Positions 44,130 to 56,911 of a DNA stretch of 64,000 bases are shown here, piece by piece. The stretch spans positions 219,159 to 283,158 of the forward strand of contig CDMY01000677.1 in NCBI GenBank assembly GCA_001179505.1, given 5' to 3'. The position numbers and the translations under genes are program-made. The notes under the pieces were generated by a model, which saw only the letters and a program-made list of their open reading frames with translations, was not told the DNA's origin and did no database searches. Each line of letters begins with the position of its first letter. Positions within the stretch are counted from its first letter, which is position 1. The stretch is from Vitrella brassicaformis. Its lineage: Eukaryota > Sar > Vitrellaceae.

Positions 44130-47100
44130 ATGGCTTTCTTGCGATGCCTGTCGTCGCTGCCCTTCCCGCCCTTCCCACGACCAAGGAGGCCTCTCTCCCT
44201 CTGTGCGCTCTCCAGCCGTCATCAGTCGAGAGCCCAGTCATCATCCAGCAAGACGAGCAGCAACAACAGCAACACCATGACTGTGGACCGGCTGCCCATC
44301 GACAGTTCGCTCAAGCAGGCCCTGGCATCGCTGAAGATCACCTCTCTATTCGACATCCAGCGGGACGTCTTCCACCCCATTCTGCAAGGGATGAACGTCG
44401 TCGGCCGCTCGCGCACCGGCACGGGCAAGACGCTGGCCTACCTAGTGCCTGTGCTGCAGCGCATGAAGATGGAGAAGCTCCATGCCAGCGATGCGGCCGT
44501 GCTGATTCTGCTGCCGACACGAGAGCTGGCCAAACAGGTGTGCTGCAGGAATGTCGCATACGTGGCGATCTGTAAGTGTGGGGCGTGTATGTGTGTGCAG
44601 GTTGGGATGGTGCTGTTGGGTCTGAGCAGCTCGTTCCTTCACTTGAACATCGCCCTGCTGTATGGCGGTGCGCCGGTGGCTCCCCAGGCACAGCTGCTGA
44701 AGCTGCAGCCCAACGTCGTCATCGGCACGCCGGGGAGGTGCCAGCTGATGGTGAGTGACCGAACGAGGCCTTACGTAGCCGACGGTCGGGTGTGTGTTCT
44801 CCTCGTCAGGTGGATAAGGGTCTCTTGTCGCTGTCGTCGACTAAGGTAGTCATCATCGACGAGGCAGATGCTCTCATGGCCCATGGATTCGCTGCACAAG
44901 TCCAGACGTGAGCATGACACCAAACCTCACCCTCTTTCACATTTCTGAGGTTCCCCTCTGTTCCTGCAGCCTGCTGCAAGGCGTCGGGCAGAACAACGCC
45001 AAGTTCCAGAGCCTTCTCTTCACGGCCTCCTTCACCCCCGAGCTGAGGGCCCTCATCGACAAACACTTTGACACACCCACGTCGGCAGCAGAGACAGGCA
45101 CCAACACAGGGGGCGATGGCAAGTGCCGCACAGTGGTGATTGACACAGTGGAGGGCACACGTGTGGGGGTGGACGACAAGGGCAAGGCCAGCGAGACCGT
45201 CACTGGTGAGAAAAAACATGCGGGGAGACAAAGCGCCCATTGACAGATATGTGGATTGCCGACAACTTCTCTGTTGTTTGTTCAGTGCCGACGACGGTTC
45301 AGCAGGTCCGTCATTACGTGCTCAAGGTCCCCACTCTGGCGTCGCCCCACTCCCCCACCCCGACGGACCCCTCTTCTCCTTTAGACCTCACAGCCACCTC
45401 CACACTGACGTCCCACCGGAACGTCGAGAGGCGGCTGCGTGTGCTCATCCAGCTTCTTACCGACAAGCTGCGGCTGAAGCCTTACCGCGGGAGTCTTGCC
45501 AAGGATGGTTCTCGGGGGAGGGGGAAGGCGATAGTGTTTGCGGGCATGAAGGAGGTGGAGATGGTTGTGCGCCATCCTGCCTTGGAGGGGCACGCGAGAG
45601 CCCTGCACTCGAAGCTCGATCAGACACAGAGGTACGCAGTGGAGGGGAAAGGGCCGTGGAGCAGAAGAGCATTACCCCTGTGTGAGTGTTGCAGAGATTT
45701 CATTCTCAATGGGTTTGCCGAGAACAAGGTGAGTCCGTCACGCACAGCGGACAGACAGTATGTGAGTGTGCGCGTGTGTGTGTCGGTCAGTATCGAGTGT
45801 TGGTGTGCACCGACTTGGTTGCCCGCGGGCTGGACTACCCCGACGTCACACACGTGGTGCACTTCAGACCGCCCGCAGAACCCAACAACTACATACACAG
45901 GCAAGGCAGACACACACACACATGAACGATGCATGAGACGAACGAATCAATGTGTGTTGGCATCACATGCAGAGCTGGCCGCACTGGTCGTGCCGGCAAG
46001 GGTGGCGAGAGCATCATGATGTATTCCAGTGACGAGTACCCCCTCGTCAAGGCCATCCACACCCTCACACGACAGCAGTTCACACCCCTCCCCACACCCG
46101 ACCCCAAAGACCTGGAAAGGACCCACACACAACAGCTCATGAGTGAGTGCCCGCACAACAGACAGGCAGCCACACCCAGTCTCTCCATTTGTGTGTCTGC
46201 CAGATGCGCTGCACGACATCATATCGTCCACTGACGACGGCACACTCAACGACAGCGAGCTCGACTACCGCCCATACCTGCCAGCAGCCGAGCGGCTCAT
46301 CAAGACACACGGTGCCGCGCCACTTGCAAACGCCCTCGCACTGCTGGACGGAGGGTGGGCACACACACACACAGACGCAGTGGACTCTGCCGTGCCATTT
46401 GTGTTGGCTGGGTCGTGTGTGTGGTGTGCAGGAGTGTGCCTTTGGCATCCGGACTACCGGCTCCCCTGCGTGTGTCCCCGCTGTCCGGTCGTCGGGGCTT
46501 CATGCCACTCGCACTCATCGACACCAACCACACTGTGAGTGAGTGCAGCCGTTCCATGACGGCCACGAATGCCGGCGTGTGTGTGCGTGCAGGTGTTGAC
46601 GAATGCCGACAGGGTCCGTGCGGTGCTGCAGGAGCGGATGCCGGTGCTCAAGCAGAAGAAGGCTGCACTCGGACGCATCGTCAAGACAGCAAACGGATAC
46701 GTCTTCGACGTGAAGGTGGGGAATTGCCTGCCGCCGCGGATGTGCCGATCTATGTGCTCGTGTCCGTGTGTCAGTATGTGTACGGCGCCAAGCTGCTGCA
46801 CGACAGCGAGGAGCGAGCTGCCCTGGAGCAGCTGGGCGTACAGCTCACACACGTCAGCCAGGTACAGGGAAACGACACACGCGCTCACTCACCCAGCCAC
46901 ACACATCGACGTGCAACATGCACCTCCGCTACTCTCTTAGCTGCCGCGTCTGCTGGTCGATGAGTCTGAGAAGGCCAAGATGCGCAAAAACAAAAAGCTG
47001 CCGTGGAGACGGTAAGCGAGTCCGCCGACTGTTACATCCCAGCCACACGTCTGTGTGTGGCTGTGTCTGTAGGAGGAAGGGCGACCGGCAACATCGACTG

Positions 47101-47280
47101 ATAGTGATGGGCCTCTCGGCGCGGCAGGCGTCATCGGCCGGCCTCCACCCGTCCAGGCGCATCACACACCGACAGAGGAGGGCACCCAAGGGTACGTTTG
47201 AGGCAAGAAAGACGGACCGGGGGGAGGCGGCTGCGTGGCGAATGGCCATGGGAGAGATGATGCGGGCAGGGGGCGGCTGA
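44130..47280 (+). CDS. DEAD-box RNA helicase, probably organelle-targeted
   Basis: Fourteen exons: 44130-44537, 44601-44750, 44810-44907, 44970-45205, 45286-45631, 45695-45728, 45791-45900, 45973-46142, 46204-46354, 46432-46534, 46593-46715, 46775-46861, 46941-47011 and 47073-47280, coding 764 residues. Helicase motifs appear in order: SRTGTGKTLAYLVP (I), PTRELAKQ (Ia), TPGR (Ib), VVIIDEADALM (II), FTASF (III), VLVCTDLVARGLDYPDVTHV (V) and HRAGRTGRAG (VI). The first 50 residues are rich in Arg, Ser and Pro with no acidic residue, typical of a mitochondrial or plastid transit peptide. The C-terminus is Lys/Arg-rich. Intron 7 (45901-45972) has GC-AG ends and splits motif VI. Likely role: RNA or ribosome assembly in an organelle; the exact subfamily is not certain. 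Confidence 0.88.
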
Positions 47281-47422
47281 TGGATGGAGTGTGTGTGTGT
47301 GCTGTGGGTGGGTGGGTGGGCTGGTGACAGTGCTGCGTGTGTGAGCCTCTGTCGATAACTTGGAGTGTGTGACATCGATTTGTCCATTGAAGAGATAGTG
47401 TACTGAGTCAAACATTTGTCTC

Positions 47423-50179
47423 TCACACATAAGCATCGAGCCCCCTCACTGCAGATGCACACGCAAGGCCCGCCCTCCTGATCAGAATGCTCTTGGTATG
47501 CCGATCCAACGTTCTATACCTCTCCTTGCCCATCCCAAACAGCCGTACAAAGTCTGATGGGTGAAGGTACTCCCACCGCCTCTCGTGGTCCACCCACGGC
47601 GGCAGCCTCGACTCGCTTCTCTCCCGCACCACCTCGTCGAGTGGGAAATACAGCTCAAATGGGTATGGGGAGAAGGGCGGGCTGACGTCACGAGATGTCT
47701 CACGGAGGGGAGCCCCACAGCAGCTTGGGGACGGCAGGTAGCTGCCTGTGGTGGTTGCGAGGAGGCGGTCTCTGGTCTTGTCGACGATCCTGTCCTCTTG
47801 GAAGAGTCTGCGGGCCGCCGAGAGAGACATGGTGGGCGACGATGGGGCGACTGCCGATGAATACGCGAAGCAGCAGGGGCGTGTGGCGGCGTAGTGACAC
47901 ACGCGAGCCGCATGACATGACACACGCGATCGACGGGGTGAGGGGGAGTACAGGTGCTCCCTTCCGAGTAATATGGGGAGGTCATGAGAATGGGACGCAG
48001 GGCAGGCGGTGGTGCTGAGCGGCGGGGAGGCAGTCGATGGCGACATCGATGGATACATGCTGCCCCCTCCTCCTCTCGTCTTGGCATTTGGCGACGACGG
48101 CCTCGTGTCTCTGTGAGGACTGAGTCGCGGCTGCTGCTTGTGTGGGTTGAATCGAGGGTTCGTGTGGATGAACAGGCCGGTCCGCTCGCCCTCATCGATG
48201 ACACCACGACCGAGAGGCACACGCCCTGCAGCTGCCGTCTTGACTCTGCTGTTTTCTCCCCACTCATTGCCCGACATCAGCAGCGACTTCTGGGGTGTTT
48301 GCTGCTGTGTGGTAGCCATGGTGGCCGACAGGGTGTTGAGCATGCTTGTCAGCTGTGAGATCCACCAGGGGTTGTGTGACGACGCAGAGAGCGTCAGGTG
48401 AGCTGTGGGAGTCGGGGGGAGGAGGTCCTGGGCCGGCTGCTGGGTGGGGGAGGTTATAAGAGACATGAGGGAGGAGGGGGTGTTCGGATGTTGGGAGGCG
48501 TGCAGCGTGGCGCGCTGCTGGGCGAGATACCAGTCGACCAGCTCCTTCAAAAGCTCACGATGGCTCTCAATCGCGTCCTGTGTCGAACACCAAGCATTGG
48601 AGGACATCTCTGACATCCCTATCGCGTCACTCACCTTGACGAATGGATGGTTGCACAGCTCCTCGGCTGACGCCCTTGCACTTGGGTCCAGACGCACACA
48701 GCCTTCCACAAAATCCCGGATGTAGCTGAAAAATGGGACAGACAGGAACCAATCGATGGTATGATTGTCAGCTGCCCCCCTCCCCTACTGGCTGAATCTG
48801 TGTGGGGGGTTGAGCTCTGGCGGGTGCCGCAGCTGCGTCATCTGCAGAAAGAGGCTGATCGGGGTGGCTGAGGGGTCGGTAGTCAACTCGCTCGTCGGAG
48901 GGGACCCCTAAGGGATGGATGGGTGACACACACACATATACACGTCACTGGCCTGTGAGAGACACAAGACCGTTTGAGCATGCCTTTGCCAGCTCCATCG
49001 TCGTGATGCCGAGCGACCAGATGTCAGCCTTCTCGTTGTACCCCTTCTCGCCCAGCACCTACACAGCATCTCAGTGCATGCCTAAGGGGCATCCCAAGTG
49101 TGTGTGTGTGTACACTCACTTCTGGGGCGATCCACAGGGGGCTGCCGCAAACGGCATACACGGTCTCGCCAGGAGAAAACACTGCAGGACAGCACATCGC
49201 GCCATCGATGTGATGTCCACTCGCTTGTCCATGCCCGACGCTCATTTACGTTTGCTGATTCCAAAGTCTGTCAGGTATGCCCTCCCCTCGTTCGACACCA
49301 GGATGTTGGCAGCCTTCACGTCTCTGTGGATCAGCCCTTTCTTGTGCAGGCCGTCGAGGGCTCTGCAGACGTCCTTCATGATGACGGCAATCAGCGACTC
49401 GTCGATGCCCCAGCCATCTGAATCGTCATTCTGCTGATACATGTGCACCTATGGAGGCCACACATGGCTGACATCTGGGCAAACAGACACGTGCTTCCTT
49501 CCTTGCTTGCATGGCGCACCAGCGTGTCAAGTGAGCATCCCTCAATGCACTCCATGGCCAGCACCAGGACAGCTTTGTCTCCATCGCCCACCACAAAGGA
49601 CTCATAGAGTGAGGGCGTAAGGCCTGGGATGGTCTCGGACGCCTGCGCAGGAAAAAAAAGCGAACTCTCAATGACTCAAACTTCAAGCAATCCTACCAAT
49701 TTGAGGAACGATATTTCCTGTGCCACATCGGCCAAATCAGCTGGCATCCCGCTCTTCTCCACACCAGCAGCCCCTTGGTTGCCGCCAAAGCTCGTGACTT
49801 GCGGCTGGCTTGACCCGTGAAGAGGCTTGTGTGTGGCGTGATTGAGAGGAATGAGCTTCAACGCAACCGTGGCGGGCAGGTGAGCCGAACTGGAGGGAGC
49901 CGATGGCGAAACGGGAGCCAGAGAGCTGCATGGAAAGGCACTAGCTCTGAGAGGCACTAGCTCTGAATCTCCTTCCCGCTCCCCGCACACTGTGTCTGCC
50001 TTACCATTTCCATACTTCTCCAGAGGCCCCTGACACTCACGCACACACAGAGAGATGCACAAAATGTCGGCGGTCCTCCGGGAGTGTGTGTGAGACTCAC
50101 CTGCTCCAAGGTATTCCTCGATGGAATAGCAGTGCCCTGGGTATTTCCGCGATGGCACCTTCTGGCTTGTCAGCGCCAT
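47423..50179 (-). CDS. STE20-like Ser/Thr protein kinase with long C-terminal tail
   Basis: Nine exons on the minus strand: 50101-50179, 50005-50029, 49697-49925, 49511-49642, 49250-49448, 49120-49181, 48966-49058, 48789-48907 and 47423-48725, coding 746 residues. Kinase motifs in order: glycine loop EYLGAGASGEVWK (split across a 25-nt micro-exon), VALKLIPLN with the ATP-binding Lys, ECIEGCSLDTLV hinge, GLIHRDVKAANILV catalytic loop, YLTDFGIS (DFG), CGSPLWIAPEV (APE), KADIWSLGITTMEL, and RLDPSARASAEELCNHPFVK at the end of the domain. These fit the STE20/germinal-centre group. An insert of about 45 residues follows the beta-3 strand Lys. The tail of about 400 residues is Ser/Pro/Arg-rich. The intron between 49449 and 49510 is best read with a GC donor. 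Substrates unknown. Confidence 0.87.
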
Positions 50180-50307
50180 CACTGCTGCCCTTCGCGTGGT
50201 GATGCTCACCGGCCTCAAGAGAGGCGCAGGCCCCTCGCGATCTAAAAAATCGCGCGCCAAGCCCGCGACAGGGGAGCAAAAAGCCTTTCGCTTCGAATGG
50301 CCACACG

Positions 50308-52508
50308 ATGAGGCTACCTGAATACTGGCAACTCAAGGTACAACAATCGCAGACACACATCGCATCTATCGCCTCCCTTCCGATGACCTTCAAGATGACC
50401 TTTCTCCCCTCCTGTCTGTCTGTCTGTCTGTCTTTGCTTTCTCTGCTCTCTGTCTTCGCTTTCAGTGGTTGTACTTCAACGCGTTTCTTCACAAGTAAGT
50501 AAAGCACGAGAGAAACGTGGGGATCCATTCACTTCACAAACACTTGGCTCCGTGTGTGTCCAATGGCCATCGTGTCTGTCTGCAGTGCCGGGACTGGCCG
50601 CTTCATCACTCTCTGGTACAAGAACGGATGCGGCTTCACAATCGCCCAAGTCGGCACCATCCTTGCCACCGCCCGAACAGGAGATCTCTTCTTCACGCCT
50701 TTTTGGTCGGGACTCGCGGACAAGACGCAGCAGGGGCGGCTCATCCTGCTGTCCCTGCAACTGGCACACATGCTCATCTTCCTCTCCCTGCCCCTCTCCG
50801 TCTACCTCACCTCAGCCGACCACCAGTGGCTGCCTTTCATGCAGCCCAACAACCGGTTTCTCATCTTGTGGGTGACGGTAGCCGTCTGGTCTGCCTTTCG
50901 TGGACCGTGCAACCCTCTGCGTGACGCGTTAGCTTTGGCTGCATTGGGGAAAGAGAAGGCTAAATGGGGCCAGCAGCGGCTTTATGGAGCGGTCAGCTGG
51001 GGAATCGCACACGCGATTCTCGGGCTGTCGATGGACTATGGGGGGTTTGCCGTTTTGTTCATTCTCTTCACTCTCTCTGGTGCGTGGAGGAAAGAGGCCG
51101 TCAACCAATTGTGTGTATGTGTGTGTGTGTCCGTTATCTCTCTCGTGTGTGCAGGTGTGATGCTGTCGTTCACGCAAGTCGCGTGTCTGCCCGCGAGTAC
51201 GAGCGAATCACGGCAGGCTGTGGATCTGCTGGCGGGGCTCAAGCAGCTGGTGGTGCAGCCGCACGTCGGCATCTTCTTCCTCAACCTCTTGACGATCGGC
51301 GCATGCTTTAGTCTAGTCGAGAGCCTGCTGTTCCTGCGGATGGACGAGCTGCACGCATCCAATTTCCTCTGCGGCCTTTCGGTAAGGCCTAAGCAGCAGA
51401 TGGGTGGGACCTGCCTACGTGGAGACCTATCTCTCCCTCTCCCTCTGTGTGTGTGTGTGCGTGTGTGTGAAGGTGGTTGTGACGGTGGTGTTTGAGCTGC
51501 CGATCATGTATTGGTCTGAGGTCTTCATCCGTCGGCTCGGTGTGGCGGGCATGGTCATCGTCGGACAGGCCGCATGGATCGTCAGGGCTATCGGGGTAAG
51601 CCAGATATATGCTACACCACCACACACAAGCAAATTTATGGCTTGCTGCTCGTTTGTATGCCTTTTGCGTCTTTTTCCTTCAGTACACGATGGTACCATC
51701 AGCCTGGTCAGTAGACACGGAACGAGCCGCTGAACCAGAAAGCTCAGCTGCGTGGTGTGCGGTTGCCTGTGTGCAGGTGGTACCTGTTGCTGGAACCTCT
51801 CCACGGCATCACCTACGGCCTCGTCTGGTGCGCGGGCGTCCACTACTGCTCGCTGCCAGAGATATGGCCTGAAGGGCTGGAGGCCACCGCACAGGTAATG
51901 CTGATTGATGTGACTGGCTGAGTGTGGTACGTGTGTGCGCGTTGTGTATATGTGCAGGGTCTGCTGACGTTGGCTCACTTCGGTTTGGGTCCTGTGTTGG
52001 GGACGAGTTTGGGTGGGCTGGTGATGGACAAGTGGGGCGCTGACACCATGTACAGGTAGGTATCTCCCACACTCACACGCCCATCCACACCCTAGCTATC
52101 GCCATCGAACCATGTGCGTGTGTTGTTCCATTTGCCAGGGGTGCGGCCATAGTGTGTCTGATGTCGCTGCTGCTCTACACCTTCTCAGCCCTTGTCAACG
52201 GCGACCTCTACTCGCCCTTCCACCGCTACGCCGTCATCAAGAAGGGCGCCAGCGACTTCCACCTCACAGACACTAGAAGGAAAGGGGAGGCCGCCGTCAC
52301 CCCACTGCCCCTCAAACACACGAGACATACCGACAGGTCGCCGCTGTCGTCTGTGGGCTCATCGACGTGTGACCACACGCCGAGCGAGGGCAAAGGGCTG
52401 TCGCCCGTCAGCTCAATGCCGGAGGTGCTGGGCAAGCAAGAGGTGGCGGGAGAGAGGGATTGGGAGGGAGAGCAGCTGATTGTCGGCGGCTGTGAGGACA
52501 GTTGCTGA
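50308..52508 (+). CDS. MFS transporter, MFSD6-like
   Basis: Nine exons: 50308-50337, 50466-50494, 50586-51079, 51155-51381, 51473-51595, 51684-51706, 51777-51894, 51958-52055 and 52139-52508, coding 503 residues. The protein has about twelve hydrophobic segments, starting after WQLKWLYFNAFLHNAGTGRF. The LWYKNGCGFTIAQVG and FTPFWSGLADK words correspond to the first loop of MFS_1-like/MFSD6 proteins, and YLLLEPLHGITYGLVWCAG matches their late helix. The last 110 residues are a polar Ser/Thr/Gly-rich cytoplasmic tail. Substrate unknown; relatives include bacterial sugar/nucleoside symporters and animal MFSD6. Head-to-head with the kinase gene, 128 bp apart. Confidence 0.85.
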
Positions 52509-53504
52509 GGGATCGGGAAGCGGGGGCAGAGGTGTGTGGGTGTTTTGTGTGTGAGTGTGCTGGCTAACGCTCATGCGTGCTTAGTTGTCCGTCTCTGTGT
52601 GTTCGTCACGCGCACACACGTCCCTCCATACACACACACATACCGACCAGCCAGCCAGCACCTTCAAATGCCTGCCTGGCTCCATCCATGGAGTGTGTGT
52701 GAGCGTGTGTGTGTGTGTTAGCTATCAGTTTGGGGGCGGTTTTGGATTTTTGTTGTGTGTTGGTCTCTGTCTGTGTAAGTGTATCCTTCGCATGTGTTCC
52801 TTTGGTGCTTCCCTATCGTCCACGCAAGACCAGGAAGACACACAAGGGGAAGCGATACATCTGCATATACACACACACGGGGTGGGAGTGAGTACGCACC
52901 TGCCGACCGGCCAGCACTTTTCAAATGGCTGGCCCCATCACGATGTAACTGCGGGCGAGCCTGTGCGCGTTTCTACTCACTAGCTGTGCCTCTTTATGTG
53001 TCGGTCCTGTGCGGCGTGTCGATCGATGGAGCGGCAGGCAGCCGGCGTGGCTTCAGCGGGCCCCTTGTTGCCTCTGTAAGTCGGGAATTCATTGTGTGTG
53101 TGTGTCGGAGTGGGGAGGGTGACTAGCGGACGTGCTCGTGTGTGTGTGTTTGGTCCACCGTTTTTGTAGATGTGTACACGCTGTTGCACCGACCATCAGG
53201 AATCAAGGATATGAGCTGATCAGCATGAAGGTCTTGACCAAAAATACGTCCCATCCCATCCACAGACAGACAGACAGACAGACAGCCACTCATCCATCAC
53301 ACCGACACCGCAGCCGTAGCCAGCCCCCCCGGGTCATACAAAAAGGTAGCGATAGAGGGGCGACTTGGCCAGCCACACAGACAAACAATTCACTCACTCA
53401 GAGACACGCACTCTAGAGGGAGGCGGTTCTCTGGGAGAGCCGAGGCTAGTCGGGCATGCGCACATCCCACAGCAAGGTGGCCGCGCCGTCCTTGTCTTCC
53501 CCCA
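52509..53504. other. Non-coding stretch with simple repeats
   Basis: About 1 kb of TG-rich, CA-rich and CAGA repeat sequence between convergent genes. CAGA units are clear near 53265-53285. No protein-like frame. Confidence 0.55.
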
Positions 53505-55040
53505 TCAGAGCTCGAGCTTGACAGTGCCGCCCTCCGACACGCCGACCGACTCGGACCCCTGAGCCAAATCAACCTGACCCTGCGCAGCACAGGAGGGCAA
53601 CGCAGCACCCATTCTTCGATGTGCGCATGCAGTAGTTTGTCCTCACTGACCGTGTTGGAAGCGTCCATGTCCAACTCGATCTTCTCGCCGGGTTTGAACG
53701 CTGGTTGACCTGCGAGCCAGCCAACACGCAGCAAGAGGTCGGGATTTATTGCATGCATACGAACTGAAAGTCTGCGCACCTTTGTATGGGCACCCTGCGC
53801 ACCGGAAGGCGTCACCCAAATAGCACTGCACAGTGCATGAACCACAGCAACCCACACATGTGATCGTCTGCAATCATTGTGCTTCCATCTGTCATGTCGC
53901 TATCCTTCGGGCGTACGTTGCCGCAGGACGACCTGACGCCGCCAGTCTCGAGTTTCTTCTTGGCCTCCTCCGCCCCGATTTTCTTCTCCAGCTCGGCCCG
54001 CCCACACGTGCAGTTGGCGCACGCCTTGGGCTTGGACGCACAACTCTCCTTGCCTGATGGACGGGGAAGGACATCGGCCGATGGACACACACACACACAC
54101 ATGTAAGACACACACATGAACATGAGGCATGGCGTGTTTGGTGTGAAGTGTTGGCTGACTGACTGACCGGCTCCGAGTGGTTTGTACTCCTCTTTGTCGT
54201 CGATGAGGGAGCTCTCGTCGATCAACTCCTCCTCACCGGGGCTGTCGACTGACAACCAATACACACACACACACACACACACACGACGCATGAAGGGATG
54301 AAGGGATGGCGTGACACACCGCATTGTACACAGCGCATCACTGCTCACTTTTGACGGCCGTGGCGGCGCCCAGGTCCCAGTCCGGCTTCTTGCACACAAA
54401 CTGACCCACATGGCGCCAAAAGCACAGACACACTCGATGGAACACTCTGTGTGGCGGTTGTCGGAGTGTGCTTCTTCTCTCACCTGCACGATGAACTGTT
54501 TGTTGTCAGCCGAGTCCCTCCTGGACACATCGCCGTCGATGAACCCGGCGTACATCGCGTTCTTGCTCACCCCCTCTATGAAACCATCAGCCTGAACATC
54601 ATACACACACACACACACACGGCACGTCAGTCATCCCTCTGCCCTCCCCTCGGCTCTGCTCTTGCTTACGTCGTCGACAACACATTGGACGGTGCAGTTG
54701 CCGCCCGGTTTGAGTGCTGTGAAGCAGCTGGTGAGGAAGACCAAATCCAGCGGCAGCGTCCCCTTGGTCGCGTAGCACGACACGCCCTCAAACTGATCAC
54801 GGTAGCCTACAACACACACCACGCCACACAGCCCACACCGGGAGAGAAGAGAATCAACCAACAGCCAGCCATTGTGTTGTGTCTGGTCGTGTGTTGGCGC
54901 TCACCAGCAGTGGCGATGGCTTCTGGTTCGATGACCGTTGCGTTTGCGGCCCTGTAGTTCTTGATGAGCTGCCCGCAGCCCTCGTCGCCCGCCGACGCCA
55001 CCACCAGCAGACGCCCTTTGAAAATCGACGGCAGGTGCAT
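53505..55040 (-). CDS. CIAPIN1: Anamorsin / DRE2, cytosolic Fe-S cluster assembly factor
   Basis: Nine exons on the minus strand: 54905-55040, 54670-54806, 54484-54591, 54349-54400, 54168-54248, 53917-54053, 53780-53825, 53651-53709 and 53505-53579, coding 276 residues. The N-terminal half has the weak methyltransferase-like fold of the family (LLVVASAGDEGCGQLIKNY). An acidic linker (GEEELIDESSLIDDKEEY) follows. The C-terminus holds the two cluster sites: KPKACANCTCGRAELEK preceded by SCAS, and [20 protein letters not shown], which supplies the twin CX2C motifs. A short extra tail ends TVKLEL. CIAPIN1 receives electrons from a diflavin reductase (NDOR1/Tah18) at the start of cytosolic iron-sulfur protein assembly. 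The first in-frame ATG is 55040. Confidence 0.93.
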
Positions 55041-55341
55041 TATCTCACTCCCAAAATCAGACGAAACAAGCACGGGACAGCTACACCAGCACCTACAGGA
55101 GCTCTTGGCAGACAAAAAGCGCAGGGGTTTGTGGACGCGAGCTTACGGCACCGTAAAACAAATGCGGTGAGGAAATCGTCGCGAATCGCAGGAAAAGGGC
55201 GCTGGTGTGGCATCTGCATTCGCTCAGTGGCCGGGCTGGGGGCCCTCTTCATCATCACGAGTGCGTGACGCGGTGAGGCGCGGCCATCCGGACACGACAG
55301 AAAGGGACGTCCCTCCAGGAGGCTCGAGAGGCTGAGTGAAG
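55041..55341. promoter_or_regulatory. Divergent promoter region between CIAPIN1 and a membrane protein gene
   Basis: 301 bp between opposite start codons. It contains a GACGCGAGCTTACGG word near 55134 and GTCGCGAATCGCAGG near 55178, variants of the AGCTCGCA word seen upstream of other genes here. No TATA box noticed. Confidence 0.4.
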
Positions 55342-56911
55342 ATGATTGAGGCCACAGGCGATTCGTGGATGACGGGGTACGTGTCGCGTGGCGACGCCGA
55401 AGCCCTGCTGATGGTGGGAGGCTTCGCGGCCACTATCCTGGTGGTCCGGATGAAGCCTATGGTCTTCACCTACGTCTGGTGAGCGCCTGTGCATAGCTGG
55501 GGATGCATTCGTGTCTCAAAGTGACAGGGAGGAGGCAGTCAGGTGCTCTGCTCCCACGAGGTCTCTGTCTTTCTGTGTGCTCTGTGTGTTCAGGTTGGCT
55601 CATGCGATTGTGGCGGTGTGGCTTCAGTCAGATGTGGCGATTGGGATGGCTATTGTGGTCGGCCTGTGCATCAACATCGGCTGGTACTCCATCCAGCTCC
55701 ACCGACAAATGGTGCAAACACACAGTCACACACACACACACACGTATCATCCACAACGTTCGTCCTCTTGTGTCTGTCTGCCAGGTGTGGGATGCTCTTC
55801 TGCCGTATTGGGTGAACTCGCTGGGTCTGGACCGTTCCACGGTGTCGCTGCTGTGTCGGCTGGGCGACATCATGCTGCACCCGGTGCCGCTGCTGTACCT
55901 CATCTACCACTTCAACCACACCGTCAAGCCACACATGGCCGTGGCCGCCTTCGTCCTCACACGGGGGTACCACGTCTGTGTGGAGGGGCACTTCTTCGGC
56001 CCCGGCGACAAGCTCAACTCCATCTACGCATTTGACCCACCGCTGCCACGGGCGATCTTCTTCACTGGTGAGTGAGCCACGGAGGGAGAGGGAGAGGGAG
56101 AACCATCTCATCTGTGCCGGTGGATATATATTGCTGCCTTGTGTTGTGTGTGTCAGGTTACTACTACGAGCTTCTGGCGCTGTCTCTGGTTGGGCAGGGT
56201 GCGATCGAGGAGCCATCGCTCCGCCTCATGACCCGCATGTTCACCATCGCCGTGGGGCTGACCTTCCTCATCCAGTCCTCCGACTGGCTCATCGTCCACC
56301 AATGGCTCGCACACCCCACAATCGCACAGCTCTGCCGGCGGCGGAAGCGATCGCACATTCAGCAGCAGCAACAGCACGGCGAGGCCACCACCGAGGACAG
56401 CGACAGCAGGGAGACGGACGAGCAGCTGCTGGACGCCATTCGGTCGTCGGCCAGCCGGCTGCTGGATCGGCTGCCGCCCAAGGCTGCGGAGAGGCTGCGT
56501 GTGGTGCTCCAGTCGGTCATGGCGTCGGGCATCGCCATGCGCGACAAGCTCATCCTCATGAACGACATCAACCAGGCCATCGCCGTGCTGTCCTCGCTCC
56601 CTCTCCCCCTCGCAGAGGTCTCCGACCGGATGGTGCTCTTCGCGCGGGTGAGCATGCACCGGCTGACCAACCTGATCAACGAGAGGAAGGCCTCGTTCAG
56701 CCTCCCGTCGCCTCCGGCCTTCCCCCCGCTGCCGACCTTCGTGAGCCTGAGCAGTGTGGACTTCGATCGTCTGCGGAGCGCCTTCACGCGACGCAAGAAG
56801 TGCATGTCCCGCTGCACGTCGTTCCTGTCCTGCCTCGGGGAGGACGACGCGGCCTTCGCATCGTCCATGGAACAGATGTGGCAGGAGCACATCAGTAGGA
56901 GCGGCGACTGA
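55342..56911 (+). CDS. Multi-pass membrane protein, unknown function
   Basis: Four exons: 55342-55478, 55594-55711, 55785-56067 and 56157-56911, coding 430 residues. Hydrophobic segments include ALLMVGGFAATILVV, HAIVAVWL with IGMAIVVGLCINIGW, LHPVPLLYLIYHF and FTIAVGLTFLIQ, suggesting five to seven passes. An Asn-rich, His-rich loop (YHFNHTVKPH) lies between. The C-terminal 200 residues are soluble, beginning with a Gln/His run (about 56356-56380) and continuing with helices (LLDRLPPKAAERLRVVLQ) and a Cys-containing end. I do not recognise a family. Confidence 0.75.
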
